64,000 bases of DNA from Trileptium ribeirensis (lineage: Eukaryota; Nematoda; Enoplea; Enoplida; Thoracostomopsidae), in the NCBI GenBank assembly GCA_030248225.1, contig JASANE010028984.1, forward strand, positions 20,943 to 84,942. The letters run 5' to 3'. The position numbers and the translations under genes were made by a program. A model generated the notes under the pieces. That model worked only from the letters and a program-made list of their open reading frames with translations. It was not told where the DNA came from and made no database searches. Of this stretch, positions 12,051 to 24,010 are shown piece after piece (position 1 is the stretch's first letter; each line of letters begins with the position of its first letter).

Positions 12051-14429
12051 TAAGGCTAATATTTCCAGCTTGCACTATTTCTTATGCTCGCACCTTTTCT
12101 GTTCGATTGCGGGATAATGCATATTGCACAAAATATAACGAAATTCCAGCTGTCGTAAAGGAATTCCGGTACTCAAAGCTTACACTCTGGTGGCAATAAT
12201 GATTATTATATCTGTGGTCCATAAATTAGCAACAGGATAATATATACTTTCCCTGTTTGGTCTGCTGACATGGTTCATATATATGTCAAAGGCTGTTGCA
12301 GGAACTCGACATGTTGTGGACATGTTCTGCCCAATCGCAAAAAATGCTTCAATCCCTAACTTTTAATACAATAAAGCTAAGAAAATGCTACAGTCCAAAA
12401 GAAAATGTAGCTAAAAATGTTTTGCGTGCAATTGGTACAAGCGATATTTAAAATCACACACAGGTTGTCTAAAAATATTATGCTCTATTGTGTAACATTT
12501 TTGTCAAAAGAAATTTATACGAGTTCCAAAGTTCAAATTTTAGTACCTCTTAGCAAGGCAACACTGCTATCCAAATACGGTTAATTCCAGTTAGAATGAT
12601 AAGCCGGTGAATGAATCTAACAACCATAAGCATCATCATGTCGTTTGTTTTACAAGATAAATAATTCCTACACAATTAGAGGAAACAGTCCCGCGAGAAG
12701 TATTATTGTTCGACCTACAGGGATGCAAGGGCACTATGAAAGCGAAAAGATCCAAATCTGCATAATGAAACCATAAACGGTCTTCAAAAATTTTCATCCA
12801 TGTGCTTTTTATCCGGCATGTTTTGAAGAAATGTCTGAATTAACTCTAAGAGTGCACATAGTTTTGTTATTCCCGAACGAAAGCAAATCTATGTACCTCA
12901 TTTAAATATACGTATATGTCTTGGGTCGGAACTCTTGATTAAATGCGTCCAAGTTTTACCATTGTGTACCATTCGTTCACATACCATAACGTTGATATGG
13001 GAATTAAATAAAGCTGCAATTCGAAGCTGTTGTTTATCACAGTATACTAAACAGTAATCGTTTGGCGTAGTTAAATATCGGTACAGCTAACAAATTTTGC
13101 GCTGCGGTGAGCATCGCAAAAATTATAAATACGTGTGTTTGACTGTTATTGCATACCAAACTTTCAGTAAGGATCGAGATATGGGTGCGAGAAAATTAAA
13201 TGGAAATAAAAGTACATGAACGAACGATTGAAAAATTAATTTTTGCTTTTATTTTGTGCAAAATATTACAAACAATCGTGCGGTTTACTTTGATACACAA
13301 TTGCTTCAGAGATTTAAAATAAACTTTATGTTTTAAATTACGCAGGAGGATATCAAAACTATATAAAAACGTAACTACGCACATACCATTTCACCAAAGT
13401 CACATGAAACTCAAAGTTTGACGGAACCCGAGTTCCACTTATTCCCGGATATACATATAATAACTGCACAGTAACCGTACGTATATAGTACGGGAATGGT
13501 ATAAATGCGACAAGTAAAACTGTTTTTAGGAAATAATGCTAATAAAATGTTTCATAACAAGGTGAACGCTACAATTATTGCATAACGGAGTTTCGTAGTT
13601 ATGCAAATTAACTTCATTTGAGCCCCTTGATATAAGTAGAACATGCTAATAAAACGAAATGCTGTAGATGCAACAAATCAACATACTTATAATCGTCATA
13701 AATTAAATCAATGTTTTCTGGCCATGTTGTTCTAGTAGTTGCGTCTTCAATTAGAGAAGCGCTATGCACATAGAAAAAAGCGCCGAGTAGCACCTAAAAT
13801 AATAATTAGTAAGCCAGTTGCCAGACAAGCGAAGCACATCTAAAACAGCACACCGCCGATTAGTTTTATATACTGTTGGATGATAACGTTAATTGAATAA
13901 TTGATACGTTAAAATCTGTACGTCTAGGTTCAAATTAAATATTATCTTAAAATTTAAATAAAATATTATGTCAATCCAATAATGAACTATGTGTGACATA
14001 GGTATACCGAAACACTGTTTTAGGAGATATTCCTCGTATGTTCTACGTCAACTAAAATAGAATTGTTCACACATGAAGGTACGATGGAGATACGGAAAAA
14101 TAAAACAAAATTAACTACTTTGTAAGTCAGAGATGTGTGGAAAATTCTTATTCCAAAACAATCATATATATCAAGAACCTTGGTATATGAATTCTGAGTG
14201 AATGAGTAAGTGAAACGAACGAAGCGAAGAATTCTTACTAGCCAGGAGTGTGAAATTTGGCAGCGTCTGTTTGTGGTTTTTTCATGTGACATGCATAAAT
14301 CTACTTCGGTTAGGCAGATCAGGTCGTGCGATAGCTCATTGGAAAGCTTGAAATCTCTGTTTGTTCACTTTATCTAGACGCAAAAACCTATTCCAACACC
14401 TTCCACCACACAAGGGGATCCGGGGACCA
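12051..14429. other. intergenic, no gene seen
   Basis: AT-rich, with no gene, RNA or repeat boundary I can support. Confidence 0.4.
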
Positions 14430-14760
14430 GGTGGGGTCCCTAGGGATACCACCAAAATACTTTATGAGTCATATCTCGATAACCACCGGTGTGATCTGGC
14501 CGGATATTGGGCTAATTTTGTTCAGAATCTTTAGCTCTATAAAGCTATGTAGATGTTGTTGTTGCCGAAGTCACCTGTGCTTTAGGCTTGCGTCAAATTG
14601 GGTTTTAAAATGTACCATTGGGACCCCGAAAACACCAAATTGCCCATGTCTCTCCAAACACTGGAGCGATTCGACTAATATTGGGCTTATTTTGTTCAGA
14701 GAACAAAGCTATATATTGCTTATATGTGGTGCTCTACTATTTGAGTTTTGTTTCAGGTCT
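14430..14760 (+). repeat. two-unit degenerate tandem repeat, period about 174 bp
   Basis: ATATTGGGCTAATTTTGTTCAGA near 14504 recurs as ATATTGGGCTTATTTTGTTCAGA near 14678. Both are preceded by similar GGG(T/A)CCC-containing text. The 144-codon open frame over this region follows from the repetition, since the same peptide ending IGLILFR appears twice, and is not evidence for a gene. Confidence 0.55.
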
Positions 14761-14865
14761 TCGGCTTTAACGAAATGTAAGTATTTTCCTAACTTTTATA
14801 TACACTCAGAATTCACTTTCTTGGCCATGAGACAAGTCCATGTATATGCACTGAATAACAAGTAA

Positions 14866-17150
14866 AATCAAATTTTTGCTAATTTGAGACAAAACACCCA
14901 AACAAATGTACAGCCAGTTAAATCAAGTACCCTGAAAAAGATACATGCAAATTTTCGAAGCAAACTTTGTTTTCATACTGGAGTTAAACTAACGAAAACT
15001 TACGTACTATTTCCTATGTTAAACTCTATAAAAATCAAGAAGCTAGCAGAGCATACATATAGTCTTAAAACCGGAACATCATTTTATGCTATATATTTAG
15101 CTTTAAACCACAACTCAGAAGCTACGGGAACTCTTTCATTTCTCTAGCAACACCAGTATATAACAAACTTCGAACTAAGATTATAAACACGAGGTGTCCT
15201 GCATTATCAATCAGCACTACACAATATCTGCACCAACTTTCAAGCCATCGCTTTGAGTTTTTCTCAGAGAAAGAATGGATCCCACAGCAAACCCGCTGCA
15301 CTGCAATTATGTGCCACTTCTATAGTGAGGTCGCAATAATTTCTTAGCATATCTAATCAATATTACATAGGTTAATCTACATAAAAAATGTTGAGATTTT
15401 TCGTGAATTAAAATACTGACAAGATACCCAAAACCCACTTGAATACTATTAAAATTTTGTTGGTTACTACATAGTAACATTTTACAGATATTTTCCAATT
15501 AAGCCTGTTACCAGCAATTATTAGGTAAACCACTTTAATTTGAGGCGTCTTTTTTCTAAACTAGTTAATAAACAACAGTATTTATTATTCCTCTGCTGCG
15601 ACATTGTCAATTTTAGTTTCTATTTTTGGTGCATCAATTCTTTCAAAAATATACGTGGAAAATAGATCGGATGTCGGGATTCCAGCTGGATCCCACAAAT
15701 AAGGATCGCAAATTCGAACTCAATTGCGACCATAGTTAAGATTGGAGGACCGAAAGACAAGCCGCAGGTTAAATTTTTAGTTCATTTAAGAAATTTTCCA
15801 CGTCCGCGTAAACAGCGTTAAATCAAATTTGAAAAATGAAGCCCAAAAGAAAGATACTGAATTACCAGCGATGCATTTTTAATCTGATGTAAAAGTTATA
15901 TACTTGTTTTCAACAAATTTGCATTGCCAGCAATGTATTTTTATTTGCCAATCAAAAAAACTCGGGGTCGGAAATGAATCAGTAAGGGGGTCGCATTTGG
16001 CCAAATAAATAAAGTATGAATATGTATTCCCCCTGAAGTGATTTAAATATTTTTCCACCCTAATGTTTATTAGGACAGTGTAAGTTTGCACGCGGAGCAT
16101 CGACAATTTTAACAATACGGGTTTGTGTTCACAAAATTATTAAATATAGCCATGATCACAACGTACCAGCATAACAACACCCCATATACTTAAGATCATG
16201 CAACATGCCGAATATTTTGGACCACATATAGGACATCCACACGCCATCACCAAAACAATAATATAGCTACAACTGACTGAAAATAATATTCATATCCATT
16301 AATATATATAATATACTATGAGAGTAAACAAAGGTTATAATCTTTTCTATATGTGTAAAATTTGTTCTTAAAACTGATAGATAAATCTATCCAGATTGCA
16401 GAGCACCTGCACAGCCAATCAGCGCTCGATTTGCGTGCACAGCCAATCAACTCTCGATAGCATACGTCAATATGCTATACGCGGATATTACATAATACCG
16501 CACAAGTTAGAACAAAACTAACACTAACAATAAGATTCCCCTGGCCGAAATCCCTCAAGTGCAAGCTATCAGCCTCGTAGGTCGTCACGATAAAGTTAGG
16601 AATTTTGGATCAAGGAACCATGGGCGCACCATATCCCTTACCCATGGAACCATGGGTCGCAGGGCAAAACAAAAAGCAGCAATGTGTTTTCCAAAAAACC
16701 CCAAGTAAAGCTTCTCGGCTGCCTAGGACGCCATAACATGCAAACTTTGGGATGAATAACCACGAGGGTGCCATACATCAAGCTCTATGAACCGGATCCT
16801 TAATCGAAAAACAAAAAAGAGACATCGGCATTTATTATTTTACTATGAAATAAAACCAACCATGGAAACAAAATCGAAAGTTAAAATTTAAAATAACTTT
16901 GCTTGCGGGAAGGGTACTAAAATGGGTAAAAGGTCCCACATTTTGATCCCTGACCCCGGAACCAGACGCTAAATCAAAAAACGCTCGGGGATGTGCAAGG
17001 TAAATACTATGCCGGTTCGAGTGAGCTCAAGATAATGAAATTCGGTTAAATCGTTCCCTAGTTATAGCGGATCACACACACACACGCGAGATTTAAAATA
17101 TTTTACCCCTGCAGCACAAAATCTCCTCTACGTTACACTACGCTCTGATT
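14866..17150. other. intergenic with a short CCAAT direct repeat
   Basis: No gene is recognised. At about 16407-16460 the 13-mer GCACAGCCAATCA occurs twice, about 33 bp apart. Each is followed closely by a CTCGAT word. This looks like a CCAAT-box pair, but no gene start lies next to it. Confidence 0.35.
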
Positions 17151-17211
17151 ATAAATTCTTCAAAAATTAACCTCTGTCAGAGGACCTGAATCTTGAAGCA
17201 TAGGTGCGTAG

Positions 17212-18324
17212 CAGGGAGTAACCGGAATTCCGGTTCCGGCGAAAAACTTGTTCCGGTTGCGGTTCCGGCAAAGGGCAAAAACCATACCGGAACCGGAATT
17301 TCGGTTTAAAAATTTTGTTTGAAATTTTCCACGTTTTTTGCTTTATTCTGTAATCCAAACATATGTAATATATATTATACAATGATCAAGCTCCAATACA
17401 ACCAAGCAAAAGAAAAGATTAACTAACCAATTTGCCGTGTAAAACGTAAGTAGGGCACATAATTTGAGCAGGAATTTTTCATAATAACATGCAGGAGTTT
17501 GTTAAATCAAAGCCAGGCCGATGCTTGTAGCAGCTATTTTACACATTCAGAAGTCTGAGGGATACGTTTGAATTAAACCGGTCCAACTCGGTAACAGAGT
17601 ATGGCTTACGCAGAAGTACTTAGGGTATGCTTGGCTAACATAGATTGCGTCAGGCACACGCCAGTGCGCTTGTAAACTTGGTTAATCAGTCTAAATTGAA
17701 GTAAACTAACGTTACTAACAGTGTGTCTCATTTATAGCATTCTGATTAGAAAGTTATCATCATTATGATCTAACTGACGGGCATTGTTTGTCCAACGCTA
17801 GCCTAAACAGTATCTCTGACCACTGATCAGAAAATTACCTTCTATCTATTATTTTCTCTTAGAATCATATAAACCAATAATTTTAAGTCTCCTACAGAAG
17901 AACATGCAACAAACGTATGTGTAGTAAAGGGAGGCGACTGGAGACAGAGCGAAAGTGTGTATTCTACGCTCCAAGCTTTGTAAGCATATTCGATTTCACG
18001 CAGTATATGCAATGGTGTATAGTGGAAGGCGTTTTTGCTCCGGGTGTCCAAAAATCGACATATTTGATCGATAAATAAACATTATTAGCTTCCTCAGTCT
18101 CTTTAAAGTTTCAGAAAGGCAATAATACCATCGCAAAACATTAAGTTTAATGTAAAAGTTATTTCTAATGCATTTTAAATCCACTATACCTTCATTTCTT
18201 CCATCATCTGTTTTACTATGTATATAAATTTCGAAGACCAAGTTCCGGTTCCGGATCCGGTTTAAATGGACGGTTCCGGTTGCTGGTTCCGGTTCCGGTA
18301 AATTTTGGTTCCGGTTATTTCCTG
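17212..18324 (+). mobile_element. hAT-like non-autonomous element X, copy a
   Basis: A 1,113 bp element with inverted ends CAGGGAGTAACCGG on the left and, read inward, CAGGAAATAACCGG on the right. Exact 8 bp target duplications GTGCGTAG flank it at 17204-17211 and 18325-18332. CAGGG ends plus 8 bp duplications are typical of the hAT superfamily. Next to both ends lie repeated GGTTCC/CCGGAACC words, which could bind a transposase. No transposase is encoded; the small open frames are shared by chance across copies. It has inserted into an old tRNA-like repeat. Confidence 0.85.
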
Positions 18325-18332
18325 GTGCGTAG

Positions 18333-18430
18333 TGAAGAAAGGTTATGAAAGTAATGGACTGAAAAGTCGGGCTGTGGTGGGATTCAAACCTTGGACATCC
18401 TGCCTTTTCCGCCCAATCCAGTTGAATTAA
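18333..18430 (-). repeat. tRNA-like SINE unit remnant split by hAT X-a
   Basis: The text GACTGAAAAGTCGGGCTG followed by GTGGGATTCAAACC matches, in reverse, the B box and 3' body of the tRNA-like units at 23-25 kb. The continuation lies left of X-a, near 17165-17211, so the hAT landed inside this repeat. Confidence 0.45.
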
Positions 18431-18799
18431 TAAATTATGATAACCGGCACACGTAATTGCAAAATAAGTCAAATAATTGTAACGTAACGAATGACTTTAA
18501 AAATACACAGCGGTAGGCCACAGCAACGTCATAGGTCTCTCAGTGCACCATAGACATGGAGCCTTCGTTTAAAATAATACTAGTCGGTAGTGGAACTACA
18601 TTTGTGAGCGGAGCTTGGGCTGTGGCATTACGAATGTACTCAATTTTGTGTTCTTCAAATAACTACATTGCATAGGGCTTTATCATTGGTAAAAATATTG
18701 TATTTGAATTCTTCGACCCAAAAAAACCTATAATGGTTTGATCGAAACGATTCTATTTCAATAAATAACACAAATATTGCAAAATTCTCTATTTTAGCT

Positions 18800-19030
18800 G
18801 CATAAAATTAACTAATTAGCTAATTACTAATTAACCGCTCAAAATTTTTTAATCCCAAATATCAGGTGCACACTCTGACATGATAGGCTTTCAAACAAAA
18901 AAGTTTTTTAAAATCCGTTCAGTGGTTCCTGAGATCCGTCGGACCGAACGAACGAACGCACGGACATCGACCTTTTTGCTCCCAGACAGAAAATAAAAAC
19001 GCTTCGCTCGGCTTCGCTCAATGACGGGGC
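18800..19030 (-). repeat. dispersed repeat W, copy 1
   Basis: Its reverse complement contains GAGCGAAGCGTTTTTATTTT, then CTGTCTGGGAGCAAAAA, GTCGATGTCCG and CAGGAACCACTGAAC. The same order occurs at 51455-51660 on the plus strand. The 127-codon minus frame here reads through the repeat and is not considered a gene. Confidence 0.6.
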
Positions 19031-19617
19031 ATTCACATTGGCCGTCCAGCTGTTCCAGGGGTACACAACACATACTGCAAAAAATGTGGTATGCAGTTTC
19101 AATGAGCTCAAGTTTTGGCCAACGACATTTCGTTAAGTTCGATGGTCCGCAGTCCAATGTGAGAATATTTCGGCAGTCAAAGTCCACAGGGCCATCTAAT
19201 AAGTGAGAAAGAGGCTCACACATGCGCTGGCCGGTGGCAAGCATTTGCAAGAAGATATTGCAGAAGGGCTTCATAATCCATACTCATGGTCACCAAATTA
19301 CGGATTTCCTGGCCTTACCCCAATAGACAAAAATTCGCCTATTTTAGACGCGCGGAAAAGAACCTGAGGGACAAGTGAGCATGAACTGGAGATCCAAAAT
19401 TTAGTGGGGGCACCAAGTGAGCCGAACTGAGGTGACGATCGAAATACCTGGGGATCCCAGGGTGTTTCTTATTTGGGGAGCCATCCAACTAAGATTAATG
19501 ATTTTAACAGCGCAACACGCAAAACCTTTGAATACTTCTAATGATTTGAAGACACACCACAATTATAACACGTAACAACTTTTCACATTCTCACACTAAC
19601 AACTAAAATAGAAACTG

Positions 19618-20613
19618 GGATCTCATAGACAATCTCCCTCCCCCATCGTGCTTTGGGGTGGAAATACTCCATGAGTGTATATTTTGGGGGATATTGGGAT
19701 ATTGTCCAAGAGGTTTTTCTCGGTTTTTTGTGCGCTGTTACACCAGGTAATGTCTTGGATTGTTTATTATTATTATTACTTATTGTTATAGTAAAACAAT
19801 TCTCACAGTAAATAAATTCATATAGAACTCACAGTCCATCTCCTCCAGTCCATCATTCAAGATATTTCGCAACGAAGTGCTGCCGTTGATCGATGACAAC
19901 GAGAAAGCAATTCGCTGGATGCAACAGAAGCGCCTGCTGTCAAACTCGATGCTTGCAATAGCATTATGAACTGGACAAGGTACGCAAAAACGAAAAACGG
20001 CTGGGCGTGGAAGTACCAGAACAAGAACTGCCCTAAGTTCAAAAACACAACGACCATCCGAAATGGCAGCAGTTTCTTTGCCAACTCCAACGTAGGTCTT
20101 CCACAATGGAGACACGTGCTCTACTTGTGGGCAATCGAAGAGTCGGAGAAGAACGTCATGAGACGGTAGGGCTGTCCAGCAAAATGGTGGTCGACGCGTT
20201 TGCATCTTTCCGAGAAATATGTTCTCGTTATCTTTAGGCCAATCCAATACAACTTGGTGGGCCCGGGGTGGCGGTTGAGATCGAAGAATCGTGCTTCAGC
20301 CACAAGCCAAAGTACCACCGTGGGCGTGTGCCTCATACGAGCGTTGCAAATGAGACTTCTTGCATTGGTACCTGCAGGAGTTCATATGGAGGTATAGGTT
20401 TCAGCATGCACCCTTCGAGTATATATACGAGCACATTTTTTTATCCATTTTGAAGCAAATAGAGCTTCTTGCATTCCAGCAGCCCTCTCAAGGGCTACTA
20501 AATGTAAATGATGTTGGTGAACTTGGGGAGGAAAATGTCCAGGAGCTCACATTTGGGGGGAAATTGTCCAGAAGCTAGAGCTAGTGGGGGGGCGGAGATT
20601 GTCCATGAGATCC
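19618..20613 (+). mobile_element. Merlin (IS1016-like) DNA transposon, decayed
   Basis: A 996 bp element. The left end GGATCTCATAGACAATCTCC matches the inverted right end GGATCTCATGGACAATCTCC. The flanks are AGAAACTG (19610-19617) and AGAAACTT (20614-20621), an 8 bp target duplication with one change. The inside encodes a broken Merlin-type transposase. Variants of ATTGTCCA-(A/G)GAG recur near the right end, a likely set of subterminal repeats. Merlin elements usually make 8-9 bp duplications, which fits. Confidence 0.8.
19866..20395 (+). pseudogene. Merlin transposase pseudogene
   Basis: Reading across frame changes, the plus strand shows the features of IS1016/IS1595-type transposases in order. 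An N-terminal stretch ends in IRWMQQKRLL. A zinc-ribbon-like segment reads GWAWKYQNKNC, then IRNGSSFF and LYLWAIEE. After an in-frame stop comes GLSSKMVVDAF. The DDE-domain signature follows as LGGPGVAVEIEESCF and KYHRGR. At least two frameshifts or stops (around 19965 and 20238) show that it is dead. It does not encode a complete enzyme. Confidence 0.75.
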
Positions 20614-20685
20614 AGAAACTTAAAGCTACAAAATCAAGTTATACAAATTTATTATTTATTATTATGATACATATTAAGTTTATAT

Positions 20686-22903
20686 GCCTGTCTGTTATGA
20701 CTTCAGTTTGCCACAAATCATCGTCAGACAATACGCTCTACCAAACGCCGGAATTCATTACGCTGCTGAGCAATTGATTTAACGTGAGTCAACCAACCCT
20801 GCTTCCATTGCCGTGCGTTGCATCGAATCCTTGACTTCACCAGCGGCACATCTATATCGTTGAAAAGTCGCCGAGTCCATTTTTTCTTTACGCCACCCGT
20901 AGGTCGTTTCCAACCGCTAATTTAACAGAACAGAACATGATGAGGTATTCTATTTGGCGGCATTCTTGCCACGTGACCAAACCATGTGGGTCGTCTTTTC
21001 TTCATGTACTGACTAACGGTTTCTGAGACGCCAAAGCGTGCACGAACTTCTGAATTCGTAACTCTGTCCAGATAGGATATACCAAGGATCCTTCGCATGC
21101 ATCGGTGTTCAAATACTTCGAGTCGTCGCTCCGTTTCCTTCAGAACTGGCCACACGTCGCAGGAATATACTAGTACAGGTCTAACACTTGCCATATACAC
21201 TCCTCTCTTCGTCTTCATGGTCACTGGTCGCTTGTCCCACAGGTGACTTAGCGAACGCATGGCAGCAGTCGCCTTTGTTATGCGAGCTGACACATCCACC
21301 ACCGACATTCCCATGGCATCGGTTTCGCTCCCGAAGTATTTGAAGCTGTACACATGTTCCAGCAGAGCGCCATCCAACGTAACCATGACATCGCCGTCTC
21401 CAGCACAGCACATCAAGTTAGTCTTCCTGGCACTTATAACAAGACCAACTTTGGCCGCATTCTCAACAATTCTATCTAGCATGCTTTGCAAGGCGGTAGC
21501 AGATTCAGCTAACAAAGCGATATCGTCTGCGAACGTCAGGTCCTGCATTCTGGTACCGTCTTCGATGTCAATTCCATCCATATCACTAATGGACGAGTTT
21601 AGCACATAGTCAATAATGAAGTTGAACAAGATCGGTGAGGCTATAGCACCTTGTCGAACGCCGGTGGAAACTTCAAATGGTTGACTGAACTTCTTGCCAA
21701 CTCAGACAGCACATAGTGTTTTGCTGTATATGGCCTCCAGTACACTGACTAGCTTAGATGACACGACAGTTTTTTTCATTATTAGCCACATTGATCGCCT
21801 GTCGACTGAGTCGAAAGCAGCCGTAAAATCAACAAAGCAAACAACGAATGATCTTTTATATTCTTGCCGCCGTTCAATAACCTGCCGCAGAATGAATATC
21901 TGGTCAATACAGCCACGACTTTGCCGAAAACCGGCTTGAGATTCACGCGTTGAGATTTCTCGGAACGGTTTGACCCTATCGATTAGCATCATTTCAAGGA
22001 CCTTTAGAGCTAAATCGAGCAAACTATAATTCCCCGATAGTTTGCACAGTCACCAACGTCGTCTTTTTTAATGAGCGGTACAAGCATGGCCGTATCCCAT
22101 CCTGTTGGTATTTTCTCTTCGGCCCAGGACTGTTGGATGATATCGGCAAGAGCTCGTATACCAGCTTCACCACAGCATTTCCAACACTCAGGAGGGATTC
22201 CATCTTCACCTGCTGCCTTATTTGGCTTTAGTTTTTTCACAGCTTCCTTGATTTCATTTAAAGTTGGAGCACTAGCGTTCATGTCAAAATCTTGTCCAAG
22301 TTGACCAAGATCTGCATTTGACAACGAATTTACGGGATTTGGGCGGTTCAGCAGACTGTTGAAGTGGTCAGACCAACGTCGTAATTTCGACTCTACGTCC
22401 GGTAACTGTTCACCGTATGTGCCCGAACATTTTCGGGGTTTCCACTAGTAGTTTTCTTGCCACACTTAAGCAGCTGGAAGAGTTTCCGTAGATCACCAGC
22501 GGCATATGCTTGTTCCATCTGGAGGGCTAGGTTATTCCAATGTTGTTCTATGTCCCTCTTCAAGGCAGATTTTTTCCCTTGACAATGAACGGGATCCACA
22601 TCTTCTTTCTATGAGTTCAAGTATATCGCTTGTGATCCAGGGAGTTTTCTTTCTTGAGGTTTTATTCAATATGGCAGCCGACGCCTCTAAGACTGCAGTT
22701 TTTACACGCTCCCACTTCACATTAACTTGGCTAACTTCTACTGCATCACCTTCTACCTGTCTTGCAACCATCTCAGTGAACGCTTCTTTCTGGTGTTGTA
22801 TTTTCAGTCTATCAACGTTAAAACGGTTGCAACATGCGGTCCTCTTCTGCGTTGAAAATCTAAGACACATGCTTGCGCAGAGCATAGCATGAACAGCAAG
22901 AAA
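20686..22903 (-). mobile_element. RTE-type LINE, 5' truncated
   Basis: A reverse-strand non-LTR retrotransposon of about 2.2 kb flanked by a 13 bp direct repeat ATTAAGTTTATAT at 20673-20685 and 22904-22916, which I read as the target duplication. The reverse transcriptase is RTE-like. The endonuclease that should precede it is missing, as expected for 5' truncation during insertion. The Merlin element lies about 70 bp beyond its 3' end. Confidence 0.8.
20742..22885 (-). pseudogene. RTE reverse transcriptase pseudogene
   Basis: Conceptual reading from 22885 downward gives a pre-RT linker, then KLKPNKAAGEDGIPPE and GWDTAMLVPLIKK. Next come QAGFRQSRGCIDQIF and FVDFTAAFDSVDR, which are fingers and palm motif A, and LTFADDIALLAE, which is motif C with the FADD catalytic pair. 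YFGS and WFGHVARMP follow in the C-terminal part. The frame breaks several times (for example near 22600, 22390, 22020, 21690 and 20922), so no full protein is made. The C-terminal tail continues to about 20742. Confidence 0.85.
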
Positions 22904-22949
22904 ATTAAGTTTATATATATTTATGTATATAAACAGATACTATTATTAT

Positions 22950-24010
22950 GAAATAATATATATACATCAACAGTAAAAATAGTGCATGGAGACGGAAAAC
23001 AAAAAGTGCGAAACAAAAATGGGGATTGTTAGGTAAGAAGTTTTTCATTTGGTAGCGATGGGTGCTTGGAGACGATGAAGTGTGAAAAGCAGCCACTGAA
23101 TATTTGAGTAAGTGTGGGATTCGAACACACGACCTCCAGCTTTTGGGTACCCAAGCAGGTGTTCTACCAACCGAGCTATCCCTGTCCGAGTTCACAGCAG
23201 CTGTAGAGCTGCTATATCCAACGAGTGTGTTATATACATTTTTCATTTAGACCGAGCGGTAGGAGGAGCTTAAAGACGAAGTAATTAAAAAACGGTCGGT
23301 TAAAAATTGGATAAAGGTGGGATTCGAACACATGAAGTCCAAGCCTTGGATCCGCAAGTAGGCGCTCTAACGATGGAGGTATCCGCCTGACTTCGTGACA
23401 GTTATTAATCCGTTATATTCAACATCCCCAGTCTTCCATTAAGACCTACCACTGGCCTTGTATACAACCTCCATGTTACACATTTTTGATTTAAGCCTAG
23501 CTCTAGGAGCATGAACACGAATGAATTTGAAAAAGGACCGGCTGAAACGTCCGGCAGCAGTGGGAATAGAACCCACGACGTCCTGCTCTTGGATCCGCGA
23601 GCAGGCTTCAACACCCTAGTTTTCCATTCAGACCTCATATTTCGTATATGTAACATATATTTTATTTTATCATTATCAGATTACCGATAAAAGCACTTAG
23701 CTGTTAGCCTTTTGGGCCGGATATGTGCAGTGAGGAGTAAAGGGCACGAGGATGATTATAAGTTAGGCAAGCCGACAGTAGAATCCAACCTTCCCATTAG
23801 ACCTACACGTGATATATTTTAATTTAGACCTAAAAATAGGAGCATGAAGACAATCGAATTTGAAAAACGGCCGGCTGAAAAGTCAGATAGCGATGAAAAT
23901 CGAACCCACGACATCCAGCTCTTGGATCCGCGAGCAGGCACTGTACCGACTGAGCTAACGCTGCCCGACTTCGTGACAGTAATTAAGCCGCTATATTCGA
24001 CAAAGTGAAC
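22950..24010 (-). repeat. cluster of tRNA-like repeat units (SINE family 1)
   Basis: At least four reverse-strand units lie head to tail, with bodies near 23035-23200, 23248-23396, 23493-23630 and 23823-23975. Each full unit has a leader (TGACAGT, then a TATATTCGACA-like word in plus sense), an A box (TAGCTCAGTCGG type), a GGATCC-containing enlarged anticodon arm and a B box (GGTTCGAATCCC type). A shared 3' body follows with TTTTCAGCCGG and CATGCTCCTA. The third unit lacks its tRNA 5' half. Spacing of B boxes is about 209, 243 and 324 bp. Pol III box spacing and the non-tRNA body argue for a SINE-like repeat and not functional tRNA genes. Confidence 0.7.

Noticed and set aside
14431..14865. 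144-codon plus-strand frame as a gene
   Set aside because: The frame lies over a two-unit tandem repeat and its peptide repeats IGLILFR for that reason. No family features.
18891..19274. 127-codon minus-strand frame as a gene
   Set aside because: It runs through dispersed repeat W, whose second copy at 51455 lacks the frame.
19786..20247. 153-codon minus-strand frame as a gene
   Set aside because: It is antisense to the Merlin transposase remnant, whose plus-strand motifs are recognisable.
21259..21609. 116-codon plus-strand frame as a gene
   Set aside because: It is antisense to the RTE reverse transcriptase.
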